Assembly: GCA_963702195.1 (NCBI GenBank)
Contig: OY969725.1
Span: 930,001-994,000, forward strand
Direction: 5' to 3'
Source of the DNA: AC-56 sp963702195
Lineage (GTDB): Bacteria > Actinomycetota > Thermoleophilia > Solirubrobacterales > 70-9
Length of the DNA stretch: 64,000 nt
The notes under the pieces were generated by a model. That model was given only the letters and a program-made list of their open reading frames with translations. It was not told where the DNA came from and did not search any database. A program made the position numbers and the translations under genes. Below are positions 52,882 through 61,209 of the stretch, in pieces (the first letter of the stretch is position 1; every line of letters begins with the position of its first letter).

Positions 52882-55800
52882 ATGCCCAAGGCGCGTCGTC
52901 GGACCTCGTTGCTCGCGGGAGCGATCTCCCTCTTCGTCGGAGTGGTGGTCGCTGTCCCGGCGCTCGCCGAGCAGGGCACCGCGGGGATCCCGTTGCCGCC
53001 TCCACCCACAGCTGGATCGGGCGACAAGGGCGGCGACGGCGGGTCGACCGCCGGTTATCCCAACGCCTCTCCGGGCCAGGCCGAGAACCTGTTCACCAAC
53101 AACTTCGCCGCGACGGTGGACTCGCTGGCCAGCGAGCCCCCCGACCTAAGCGGCCAGCATCCGGACTTCCTCGACAACCACACTGCGGTCGTCTCGCCCG
53201 ACGGGACCCAAACGGCGCCCTCGGCGAGCGACATCGAATCGGTCCTGGCAAAGGACCAGCACGACGTCTCCGCGGCGCAATCGGACCTCAACGACCTCCT
53301 CGGCCAGCAGGGCGATGGGGGCCCGAACTCCCCGCAGCTCGTCTCCTCGGCGCTGCCCCTGCGCACCGACGACGGCGACGGTCAGGCTCCGGTCGACCTC
53401 TCGCTCGACCAGCAGGGCAGTGGATATGCGCCCGACAACCCGCTAGTCGACCTGAAGCTCCCCGAGAACCTGAACAATGACGTCACCCTCGGGAACGACG
53501 GAGTCAAGGTCGACGTCGGCGCCACCGACTCGGCGACCGCCGATCCGATCGACGGCGGCGAGAGCCTCTTCTACGCCGACGCTGCGCCGGCGACCGACGT
53601 TGTGCTGGCGCCGATCAGCACCGGCCTGGAGAGCTTCTATGAGCTTCGCGCCCCAGAGAGCCCCGACCACTTCGAGATGAACTTCAACCTCCCCGACGGC
53701 GCGCAGCTCGAGCAGGGCCCCGGCGGCGGGGCGCAGATCACGAGCGCCGGCGGCGACACGCTCGGGGTCGTCTACCCACCCGCGGCCACCGACGCCGCCG
53801 GCAACCAGGTCGACGTGACGATCTCGGTCAACGGCGACTCGCTCGAGCTCCATGTCCCGCACGCGGGTCCCGGCATCAGCTACCCGATCAGCGTCGACCC
53901 GGTCGTCGACCTCTACACCTGGTCGACCAACGGGCAGGGCATCTTCGCCGACTGGGTGGCCAACCAGACCACCGGCAGCCCCTACCAGCTGCGCCGGACC
54001 TGCAAGGAGAACGTCGACTGCACCAGCGGCACAACCGGCCCGACCGGCCTTTACTCCCTGGCGCCGGCGAACCAGGCGATCGCTCAAAACGCGGCCGCCA
54101 CCTGGCAATACCAGGTCCCCCACTACCCGTGGACGACGTCCTACGTCTCGGTCGCCAACCTCGGACCGATGTACTTCAACCCGCGCACCGACACGAACGC
54201 CAACCCGTTCATGTTCGCGGGGATCTACCCCGACGCCTCGGGCAACGGCTACGTCGACACGCAGGCGCAGACGACCGGCGCCGGCAACCTCTACTGGCAG
54301 CTAAACGCCGGCTCGGCGACCACCGCCAAGCAGGTCGCCTTCGGCCTCTGGTCGTGGACGGCTCGCAGCCCGAGCGCCTGGCGCGACGCCTACGACGGCG
54401 GCGCCGCGATCTGGATCGGCGACAAGGAGAGCCCGACGCTGACCGATGTCACCCACTCGGGGATCTCGATTGGCCAGGCCGACTGGAGCGTGTCGAACTG
54501 GGTCGACAGCGCCAGCCCGTCGGTGAGCGTTACGGCCCAGGACAACGGGGTCGGGATCAAGAGCCTAATGGTTCCTCGCGCCGATGGCTCGCTGCGAACG
54601 GTTAGCGAGGGCTGCGACGGCACCAGCGCGTCTCCTTGCCCGGAGCGCCCGGACAGCGTCACGGCTACATACGACACAAGCCAGATGCCAAACGGCTTGA
54701 ACATCACTGGTGTGCTGGCCCAGGATGCGCTCGACAAGGCAGCATCACGGACGTTCGTCGTGCGAGTCGACCACTCCGCGCCGACGATCGACCTCTCCGG
54801 CACCCTCGACGACTTTGCCGACCAGCCGCTTACCGAGAGTGCCTATGGCCTCCATGTCTCGGCCTCTGACGGCAGCAACAGCCCCTCCGGCACACCGTCG
54901 TCGGGAGTGGCCAGCATCGAGGTGCGGATCGATGGCCACCGGGTCGATTATGTCGAGCAGAACTGCCCCGGCAGCAGCTGCTCGATGGGCAGAACCTGGA
55001 TCCTTCATCCATCGGACTACTCCGATGGCTCTCACGCGCTGGCGGTAATCGTCAAAGATCAGCTCGGGCACACTCGCAACCAGCAGCTGACCCTCAATAT
55101 AGATCGGCGCAACAACATCACCCACGTCTGGGAGTACGACTCCTGGCCCGCTCTGCCACTCGACCCAGTGACCGCGGACTCGGAGAGTTGGATCCAGTCG
55201 GACATGCAAGCGGTGAGAACGGTCGAGGGCGACACGACGAACACTCGAGACCTCCTGCCATGCGATGCTGACCACCCAGGCGGGGCGCTTTGCGAGGACG
55301 TCCGGCAACTCGACCCCGAGGGCGACGGTCCGACCTCGTTTCTGAACTATCGCAGCGTCCGCGTCGACGACCCAGACCTCCCTCAGATCGGCGCAGACTT
55401 CTCGCCCCAAGACCCCGGAACAGACCCGGCCGGACAAGGAGTCCTCGCCGATGTAATGGCCGACTGGCAAGTACCTCCCCCTGGCCACGGGAGCCAGTAC
55501 GACGTGTATACGCGCTCGGATGATCCCAACGAGAGTGGCCTGGACTTTCGGACCTTCGTTGATCACGCCACAGGGCTCCCAATCAAGCGGCAGATAATCG
55601 ACACCGGGGACGTCGTAGCGACGAACTTCTGGAGCTACGCCGCATCCAGGCTCGATTCGACCGACAAGCCGGCCGATTTTTTTGCGCCGAGCGAACCCCC
55701 CGGAAATGGAGACAGAGAATTCGCCGACGAACGAGCCAATGAACCGATTGGGCCACAACGGGATGCTGAGACCGGGCAGATGTTCCAGCCGTATTATCTT

Positions 55801-56301
55801 GGTCCACATCCGGTAATCAGCGGGGTCGCCTACTGCCTGACGAGCACCGACATCGTGCAGATGTCTTTCGACCCCGGCACGATCACTACCGATCCGAACG
55901 TGTTGGATGAGCCTGCCGGCGCCCCCGAAACCTGGGTCGAGGCCAACTACCGCCAGGTGCCGTCGGCGGCCGCGTGCAACCCCGGGGCCGGTTCGGCTCC
56001 CACGCCGGAGCTGACGGTGACCTCTGAAGCGTCAGCGAGCGGGGATGCCAGCCAGCTCACCCATGCCTACTCCGATATCGGCCAGGCGGTGGAGCAGGAC
56101 CCGGCCGACGATCAGACCGAGTACGGCGGGCTCCGGCCGATACAGATTGGCCCGATAACGACTTCGGAGTACTTCGTCGCGCAGAACGGCGGGGATTCGA
56201 GCTCGCTCATGCGTGCAAACAACGACACGACGATCACGATCGACGGGCCGATCGACAAAGCTGCCGCCGATGGTCTGTCAACCCTCTTGACGACGCGATG
56301 A
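52882..56301 (+). CDS. large secreted Ig-domain protein, polymorphic-toxin-like trunk
   Basis: This 1139-residue exported protein has a signal peptide at residues 1-30 (ending PALA). A low-complexity Gly/Asp region follows, then a beta-rich domain ending in the ISYPISVDPVVDLYTW motif seen at the trunk of actinobacterial RHS/teneurin-like proteins. Two Ig-like segments lie at about 550-750 (VRVDHSAPTIDLSGTL, then SGVASIEVRIDG with paired Cys). Residues 760-1139 are unrecognised; a segment DFRTFVDHATGLPIKRQIIDTGDV faintly recalls LolA/RseB folds. No YD repeats are present. The ATG at 52882 follows GGAGAAGGGGGG. Codon use becomes looser after about 54540. Confidence 0.72.
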   Translation: MPKARRRTSLLAGAISLFVGVVVAVPALAEQGTAGIPLPPPPTAGSGDKGGDGGSTAGYPNASPGQAENLFTNNFAATVDSLASEPPDLSGQHPDFLDNHTAVVSPDGTQTAPSASDIESVLAKDQHDVSAAQSDLNDLLGQQGDGGPNSPQLVSSALPLRTDDGDGQAPVDLSLDQQGSGYAPDNPLVDLKLPENLNNDVTLGNDGVKVDVGATDSATADPIDGGESLFYADAAPATDVVLAPISTGLESFYELRAPESPDHFEMNFNLPDGAQLEQGPGGGAQITSAGGDTLGVVYPPAATDAAGNQVDVTISVNGDSLELHVPHAGPGISYPISVDPVVDLYTWSTNGQGIFADWVANQTTGSPYQLRRTCKENVDCTSGTTGPTGLYSLAPANQAIAQNAAATWQYQVPHYPWTTSYVSVANLGPMYFNPRTDTNANPFMFAGIYPDASGNGYVDTQAQTTGAGNLYWQLNAGSATTAKQVAFGLWSWTARSPSAWRDAYDGGAAIWIGDKESPTLTDVTHSGISIGQADWSVSNWVDSASPSVSVTAQDNGVGIKSLMVPRADGSLRTVSEGCDGTSASPCPERPDSVTATYDTSQMPNGLNITGVLAQDALDKAASRTFVVRVDHSAPTIDLSGTLDDFADQPLTESAYGLHVSASDGSNSPSGTPSSGVASIEVRIDGHRVDYVEQNCPGSSCSMGRTWILHPSDYSDGSHALAVIVKDQLGHTRNQQLTLNIDRRNNITHVWEYDSWPALPLDPVTADSESWIQSDMQAVRTVEGDTTNTRDLLPCDADHPGGALCEDVRQLDPEGDGPTSFLNYRSVRVDDPDLPQIGADFSPQDPGTDPAGQGVLADVMADWQVPPPGHGSQYDVYTRSDDPNESGLDFRTFVDHATGLPIKRQIIDTGDVVATNFWSYAASRLDSTDKPADFFAPSEPPGNGDREFADERANEPIGPQRDAETGQMFQPYYLGPHPVISGVAYCLTSTDIVQMSFDPGTITTDPNVLDEPAGAPETWVEANYRQVPSAAACNPGAGSAPTPELTVTSEASASGDASQLTHAYSDIGQAVEQDPADDQTEYGGLRPIQIGPITTSEYFVAQNGGDSSSLMRANNDTTITIDGPIDKAAADGLSTLLTTR

Positions 56302-56328
56302 TCGCCTATCCATCAACGGAGGTTTCGA

Positions 56329-57027
56329 GTGACCGCAACAGCCGATAGCCAGAAGCCGACGTATCAACCTCACAGACGCAATCCGCTTCGGACCTGCCTC
56401 GTCGGCGGGCTCGTGATCGTCGCTATGGCACTGGCTGCGCCGTCAACATCCGCACACTTCCGACAGCCTGACGGGGACTGGTTCTACTCTGGGCATACGC
56501 ACAGAGACAGCAACAAGAAGATCGATCCGTTGACCCTCTTCTTCCACTGTTTCTGCGATAGGCAAGTACACGCGTGGGCGATGCTCGATCACCACTGGCC
56601 GAAGATGAAAGAGCCGCTCGGTGTTCAATACAAGTGTTCCTCGCCCCAGAACATCTTTGACAAGCACCCGAGGCACGACGACCTGGTCGATGAGACGCGG
56701 GTGACCGGCTGTTACGAAGACAAGTGGCACGCCCGGATTTGGGATTCAAAAGAACACGATGACGCCCATCCCAATCTTCACACTGGCAGCAACGTCGAGC
56801 AGATGAACATCGCCGGGGTCCACCACGACAACTGCTGTCCCGACCATCTCGACAAGAGCTGGGAACACTCTGAGGTCACGGCGATCAGGCGGCTTGATGA
56901 ATTTTGCGCGTGGCGGAACGACCTCCATTTGCCCGGAAGTCGCGGCAAGTATCAGGCGTACTTCAGCGACGGCCGTGTGACCCGGATCTCTCCAGAGAAG
57001 CACAGCGCGAATGGGCCATGCTCCTAA
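56329..57027 (+). CDS. exported Cys/His-rich protein, unknown
   Basis: This 232-residue protein has a hydrophobic segment at residues 23-42 preceded by a basic stretch, so it is exported or anchored. The mature part has at least ten cysteines and many His/Asp residues (HCFCDRQVHAW, HHDNCCPDH), suggesting disulphides or metal binding. No family is recognised. The start is GTG behind GGAGGTTTCGA. DNA is visibly less GC-rich than the backbone: the 60-base lines at 56461 and 56581 have 34 and 32 G+C. It lies 27 bases after the large secreted protein. Confidence 0.65.
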   Translation: MTATADSQKPTYQPHRRNPLRTCLVGGLVIVAMALAAPSTSAHFRQPDGDWFYSGHTHRDSNKKIDPLTLFFHCFCDRQVHAWAMLDHHWPKMKEPLGVQYKCSSPQNIFDKHPRHDDLVDETRVTGCYEDKWHARIWDSKEHDDAHPNLHTGSNVEQMNIAGVHHDNCCPDHLDKSWEHSEVTAIRRLDEFCAWRNDLHLPGSRGKYQAYFSDGRVTRISPEKHSANGPCS

Positions 57028-57377
57028 GGAATGCCCGGGTGCCGACGAGACCAGGTCACGTCGTCTGTTTAGGCGTTACCGCAGCGGTCCTCGGCGGCTG
57101 CGGCGGTGTATCCGTGAACTCAACGGCCTCGACCGATTGCTTCGCGGACTTCCCCACCATCCGCGAAGCTTCGGTCGCCTTGGCTAAGGCGCACCAACAA
57201 GGCCTGGACGACACCGAGCTCATCAAGCATCCACGCGCTGCCTCGATCCGAATTAGTTCCACAGAGACCGGAGCGGACGCGGCCGGCTTCCGCTCAACGG
57301 TCCGTCGCCTGGTCCGGCAGAGCGGTGGCCACCTAGAGAAGAACACCCCCTGTATTCAGCGCCCACCGTTCACTTGA
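57018..57377 (+). CDS. small putative lipoprotein
   Basis: This 119-residue protein has an Arg-containing N-region, a hydrophobic stretch and a lipobox-like VLGGC near residue 28. The mature part has two further cysteines. The ATG overlaps the end of the preceding gene by ten bases, indicating coupling. No family is recognised. It is in the same lower-GC block as its neighbours. Confidence 0.55.
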   Translation: MLLRNARVPTRPGHVVCLGVTAAVLGGCGGVSVNSTASTDCFADFPTIREASVALAKAHQQGLDDTELIKHPRAASIRISSTETGADAAGFRSTVRRLVRQSGGHLEKNTPCIQRPPFT

Positions 57378-57389
57378 GAGGGAGGCCCG

Positions 57390-57854
57390 ATGACCCAGAT
57401 CACCAGGCGAACTCTGGGGCTTGCGCTCGCGCTTACGATGCTCATTGCGAGCAGCGCAAACGCCGGCATTCCGACCAGTACCCACGACACGGCTATCCGC
57501 ATTCACCACGTCTTCGTAACCGCAACCGGCCGACTCTCAGTCGGCGGCATCCTCCGGTCGGATTCTCGAGCCTGCCAAGGCCTCAGGAATGTCTCACTGG
57601 TGCGCAAGCACGCGCGCAAGGAGCAGCTCCTCGACACCGGATTCACGAGCATCCCGCATGGGGCCTGGGCTGTCCGCAGCGGCCCGGATGCGGTAGATGG
57701 TTCGAAGTTCTTCATCGAGGCCGGACGCGAAACGATCACCAGTGTGAGGGTCGGGGGCGGCGAGAAGCACAGGCGGAGGATCGTTTGCAAAGGGGATCGA
57801 GTTCCCGTGGCACTGCCGATCCCTCCTGCCGACGCCAGTGTCGATTCCCGGTGA
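57390..57854 (+). CDS. small secreted protein, unknown
   Basis: This 154-residue protein has a signal peptide (residues 1-25, ending ANAG). The mature domain is beta-rich, with two cysteines and a VRKHARKEQLL segment. The start is supported by GAGAGGGAGG before the ATG. It is the last gene of the four-gene run led by the large Ig-domain protein. No family is recognised. Confidence 0.6.
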   Translation: MTQITRRTLGLALALTMLIASSANAGIPTSTHDTAIRIHHVFVTATGRLSVGGILRSDSRACQGLRNVSLVRKHARKEQLLDTGFTSIPHGAWAVRSGPDAVDGSKFFIEAGRETITSVRVGGGEKHRRRIVCKGDRVPVALPIPPADASVDSR

Positions 57855-58039
57855 CCAGGGGTTGCGGCATTGATGGTCTCCGCAGCGCGATCTATGAGAC
57901 GGGGATGAGTTAGGTTCCTCCTCTCCCCCGCCTCCGATATCGAGGTTGTCCGGATCGTCGTAGAACTTCGGCGACGACCCTGACTTGATGATCACAACGT
58001 ACCGCCTCGGGCGCCTCATTCCTTTCTGTGTTGGTTTCG
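57855..58039. other. gap after the secreted-protein run
   Basis: No gene is supported here. The DNA probably includes the degraded end of the neighbouring transposase remnant. Confidence 0.35.
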
Positions 58040-58862
58040 CTGGTGAGGGTGAGAGAGGCGCGACCTGGCGCTCGATCGCGATCACCAGCTTGGCGAAGTC
58101 GCGGTTACCGATGATCCGCCGGAACTCCTCGTCTGCGACGAGCATGCCCGCCGCGGTCCAGCGCCGGCGCATGTCCCCCTCGCGCCACCGTTTCACGTTG
58201 CGCTGGCTGCGGCGGACGATCTGGATCATGTGCTCGTCAGTGCGGTGATCCCGAGGCAGACGACGTGGGTGAGACTCGGCGATCCATGCCGTCGAGCATC
58301 ATCACCGCCAACCGGACGTCGAGTCGACGCGGACATCAGCTCCTCGAGCGCGGTCGCGGTGCGCTCGACAACATCTCCGAGATCGAGCTCTTCGACGTCG
58401 TCGAAGCCTCCTGCTCGACTTGTTCGCCGACCGGCTCGCCGACCGCGGCGAACTTGCGGGTCGAGACGCCGGCCAGCATTCGGCCCATCACCGCCCGCGT
58501 CAGCGGGTCGCGATCGGCAAAGTACTCGTAGGTGCCGACCGGCAGCTCCCGCTCGTCGTCGAAGCTGCGCATCCTCGGGCGGCGGACCGCGACCCGCCGC
58601 CCGCCGAACGTCATCGAGCCGTCCTCGTGGTCGTGGCGCTTCGCCCGACGCTCAGGGTCGTGCTTGCCCTTCGGGCCAACGACCTCGTAGACCTCGAACT
58701 CCATCAACTCGTGCACGACCGAGACCCCGACGCCGACCGAGAGGGCGAGCAGCCCCTCCTTCGCTGCCCGACGAGCTCGCCGAGCGCCTCTTGAACCTGC
58801 GCAGGGAGCGGACTCTCAGGGCTCTCGATCGCCGTGGCGACCGTCGCTGCGGGTACCTTTTT
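58040..58862 (-). pseudogene. IS256-family transposase remnant, internally deleted
   Basis: Read on the minus strand, the N-terminal half is recognisable: PAQVQEALGELVG, then LLALSVGVGVSVVHELMEFEV, GPKGKHDPERRAKRH, GGRRVAVRRPRMRS and DPLTRAVMGRMLAGVSTRKFA. The first part of the DDE core (MMLDGMD) follows, and then directly the C-terminal segment IVRRSQRNVKRWREGDMRRRW. The middle of the catalytic domain is missing, at least two frameshifts are present, and the expected start codon reads ACG behind an intact AGGAGG. The element is dead. Terminal inverted repeats could not be identified. Confidence 0.75.
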
Positions 58863-59068
58863 CGTGGCGGTTCCTCCTGTCCCGGTTGGAGTTCACGCGC
58901 CCGGAACGTGTCGATGGCAGCGGACGGGGCGGGAGGACCGCCGCTCAAGGCTCTAGGAGATTTCGGACAACCTCGCGATTGGAGTGGTGCTGGAGGAAGC
59001 TTGGGCCGAGGCTTTCCGCCGAGGCCAGTTTGCTGCTCCATTCTCGACCACATGCGGCATGTTGTATC

Positions 59069-59206
59069 CCCTCGCCGCTACAAGGTCCCGCGCGAGGTCG
59101 AGTTCCTCGACTCGCTGCCGCGCAACGCCACGGGCAAGATCCTCAACCGCGAGCTCGCCTGAGGTGGTTCTCGCCTTCGAGGTCTGGGCGCGTCAGGCCG
59201 CTTCGG
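59069..59206 (+). repeat. direct repeat, right copy (orphan synthetase 3' end)
   Basis: This copy matches 52552-52689 and encloses, with it, a 6.4-kb block holding the secreted-protein run and the transposase remnant. It continues through about 44 bases of non-coding DNA after the stop. Confidence 0.85.
59071..59162 (+). pseudogene. 3' fragment of a second acyl-CoA synthetase gene
   Basis: Only the last 28 codons remain, ending NATGKILNRELA and a stop. Upstream DNA (58870-59068) has no ligase similarity. Of 11 codon differences from the intact gene at 50939-52645, nine are synonymous, so the copy diverged while still a functional gene and was truncated later. Confidence 0.8.
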
Positions 59207-60111
59207 GGCAGGCGGATGCGGGTGCGCGACGGCGCAACACCATCGCACCGACCCCGAGCAGCGCCGGTTTCGAGCGCGGACCAGGGCGCTGGAACGCAGG
59301 ATTCCCAGGCGGACGAGTGGCGCGGGCGAGCGTTGTTCGTGCGTCCGGAAGAGCGCGAGGATCGCGAGCGCTCCTGCGAGCGAGCCGAGCGTCCGCGCCG
59401 AGACCCAGCCCGCGTCGGGCGCCTCGACCACGGTCAACACCAGGAGCAGCATTCCGGCCGTGACCGTGATCGCCCCGAGCAGGTCGAAGCGCTGTCCGGA
59501 GCGCTCCGGGCGTCCGTCGTCGGGCACGAGACGGATGCCCGCGAGCAGCACCGCCAGCGCGAGCGGGACCGGGAAGAAGAAGACCCAGCGCCACCCGATC
59601 TCGGTCAGGCCGCTGAACACGAGGCCGAGCGAGAAGCCGGTCGCCCCGGTAGCCGTGGAGATCGAGAGGGCCTTGTTTCGGGCGGGGCCCTCGGCGAAGT
59701 TCGTGGTGATGATCGACAGACCCGCCGGAGCAATAAACCCGCGCTGATTCCCTGGATGAACCGGCTGACGACGAGCATCGTCCCATTCGTGGTCAGGGCA
59801 CCGAGGCCCGACGCGACCACGAAGACGCCGAGCGAGATGAGGAATGTCCTGCGCCGGCCGAGCAGGTCAGCCGCGCGGCCTCCGAGGAGGAGGAATCCGC
59901 CCGTAGCCCAGCACGTAGGCGCTGACGACCCACCTGGAGCGCGCTCGTCGACATGTTGAGGTCGGTGCGAATGGAGGGCAGTGCGAGACCGGTCATCGAC
60001 ACATCAAGGGCATCGAGGAAGAGGGCCGCACAGGACGAGCAACGCGCCCCACGCGTGCCTGCTGAGGCGGCCGGTGCCGTCGTCGAGAGCGAGCGAGTTG
60101 CGGCTGGACAT
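59193..60111 (-). pseudogene. broken DHA2-family MFS transporter
   Basis: On the minus strand the frame begins at ATG 60111 behind AAGGAGGAGG and encodes helix 1 (LDALDVSMTGLALPSI). It then shifts frame several times through LLVVSRFIQGISAG-type and GWRWVFFFPVPLALAVLL segments. It ends with a short last-helix piece (PALLGVGAMVLRR), so the central and C-terminal helices are also deleted. It is related to the intact pump at 35352-36812. Confidence 0.75.
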
Positions 60112-60180
60112 GGCGGTTCCTCCTCCTTGCTGACGATCGTGGGGCGCGGGCTTGACCAACGAGGCCCGCCGAGTAACGTT

Positions 60181-60217
60181 CGATGCGCATCGTACATTCT
60201 TATTCGATCACTGTCAA
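60181..60217 (-). promoter_or_regulatory. intact promoter with overlapping palindrome for the broken MFS gene
   Basis: On the minus strand, TTGACA (60212-60217) and TACGAT (60189-60194) are separated by 17 bases. The perfect 12-bp palindrome CGATGCGCATCG (60181-60192) overlaps the -10, as expected of a repressor operator. Confidence 0.65.
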
Positions 60218-60365
60218 ACAATGGCATCGACCACTCTGAAGTCAGCAACGCTGGTGGCGCTCAGCGGGCGAGGCGACCGCTTTCGACGACGCCTGAAACC
60301 CGCTGTTTTGCCTGCAAACGTGCGGGTAGCGGCGAGCTGACAGCTAGGAAACAGGAGGTGTTCGC

Positions 60366-60710
60366 ATGCCACCGCGTGGTGTGAAGAAGGGCACGAAGCG
60401 GGCCCGTCAATACGAGCACGTGAAGAAGAGCGAGAAGCGTCAGGGTCGCTCGGAGTCGCGCGCGAAGGAGATAGCTGCGCGCACCGTGCACAAGGAGCGC
60501 GCGCGCTCAGGCGAGTCGCGGCAGCGGTCCAGGATGTCCACTCGCGACATCTCATCGGGCCGGCGAGGCGGCCAACGCTCCGGAAGCGGTCCGGGCGGGA
60601 GGACCCGCGAGCAGCTCTACAACGACGCGAAGCGGCTCAACATCCGCGGGCGCTCCAGCATGAACAAGCGCCAGCTGCTGGCGGCGGTCAACCGCAAGCG
60701 CGGCAGCTGA
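60366..60710 (+). CDS. small basic protein with Rho-N/SAP-like C-terminus
   Basis: This 114-residue protein is very rich in Arg and Lys. Residues 1-80 are disordered and basic. The last 35 residues (TREQLYNDAKRLNIRGRSSMNKRQLLAAV) match the helix-extended-helix pattern of Rho-N/SAP motifs, which bind nucleic acid. Similar proteins are often annotated as plasmid stabilisation proteins without evidence. The start is set by CAGGAGGT before the ATG. A DNA-binding, nucleoid-associated role is inferred. Confidence 0.7.
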   Translation: MPPRGVKKGTKRARQYEHVKKSEKRQGRSESRAKEIAARTVHKERARSGESRQRSRMSTRDISSGRRGGQRSGSGPGGRTREQLYNDAKRLNIRGRSSMNKRQLLAAVNRKRGS

Positions 60711-60717
60711 CGATCGA

Positions 60718-61209
60718 CTACTGGGTGGCGGCTCGTTCGCGCTGGCGGGCCGCCGCCTCAGCGCGCAGCTGCTCGTGCTCGACCTGTCGCTTGAGCTGCT
60801 GCAGCGACCGCCTGAGGTGGCCGCCCAGTTGCGGTGCCGCGAAGAGCTCGGCGATCCAGCCGGGGATGCCGGATCCGGCGACGCCGTAGGCGAAGCGCAG
60901 CTCGACGTTGGTGCGGCCGTCCGGAAGCTCGCGGAGGCGCCAGCGGCCCCGCTGATCCACGCCGAGGACCGAGCTCCAGGCCATGTCCCGCTTCTCGTGC
61001 CACTCCACGATCTCGATCAGGCCACCGACTTCCGCCGAACCGACCCGGATCAGCATCCGGTACCGCGCCCCGAGGCCGCTGCGCCGCTCGCCCTCCACTT
61101 CCCAGCGGGTGACGCCAGACATGAAGTGCAGGTAGTTCGACGGCTCGGCGATGTACTCCCAGACGAGCTTGGGGGGCGCCGAGATGACGATCGACTCGTT
61201 GAGCCTCAT
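60718..61209 (-). CDS. SRPBCC-family protein
   Basis: This 163-residue protein begins with the SRPBCC signature ESIVISAPPKLVWEYIAEPSNYLHFM and ends in a long C-terminal helix, here extended by a charged coiled tail. The fold binds hydrophobic ligands. It lies directly downstream of the PlsC-like gene, sharing one base, and probably in one transcript with it. The window's first (partial) gene is of the same family. Confidence 0.8.
   Translation of the reverse strand: MRLNESIVISAPPKLVWEYIAEPSNYLHFMSGVTRWEVEGERRSGLGARYRMLIRVGSAEVGGLIEIVEWHEKRDMAWSSVLGVDQRGRWRLRELPDGRTNVELRFAYGVAGSGIPGWIAELFAAPQLGGHLRRSLQQLKRQVEHEQLRAEAAARQRERAATQ

Noticed and set aside
54540..56301. Assigning a specific toxin activity to the C-terminal part of the large secreted protein
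   Set aside because: No nuclease, deaminase or ADP-ribosyltransferase motif was visible. Only layout and codon use suggest a variable tip.
56335..56400. Fifth copy of the hairpin repeat (a CGCAATCCG string occurs here)
   Set aside because: It lies inside a coding start region, has no matching right arm and no inner stem.
57594..58229. A 211-residue minus-strand protein
   Set aside because: Its first part is the C-terminal end of the IS256 transposase remnant, and the rest reads antisense to a signal-peptide gene.
52552..59206. Direct repeats as phage or ICE attachment sites
   Set aside because: There is no integrase, no tRNA target and no phage gene. The repeat is protein-coding and diverged mainly at synonymous sites, which fits gene duplication.
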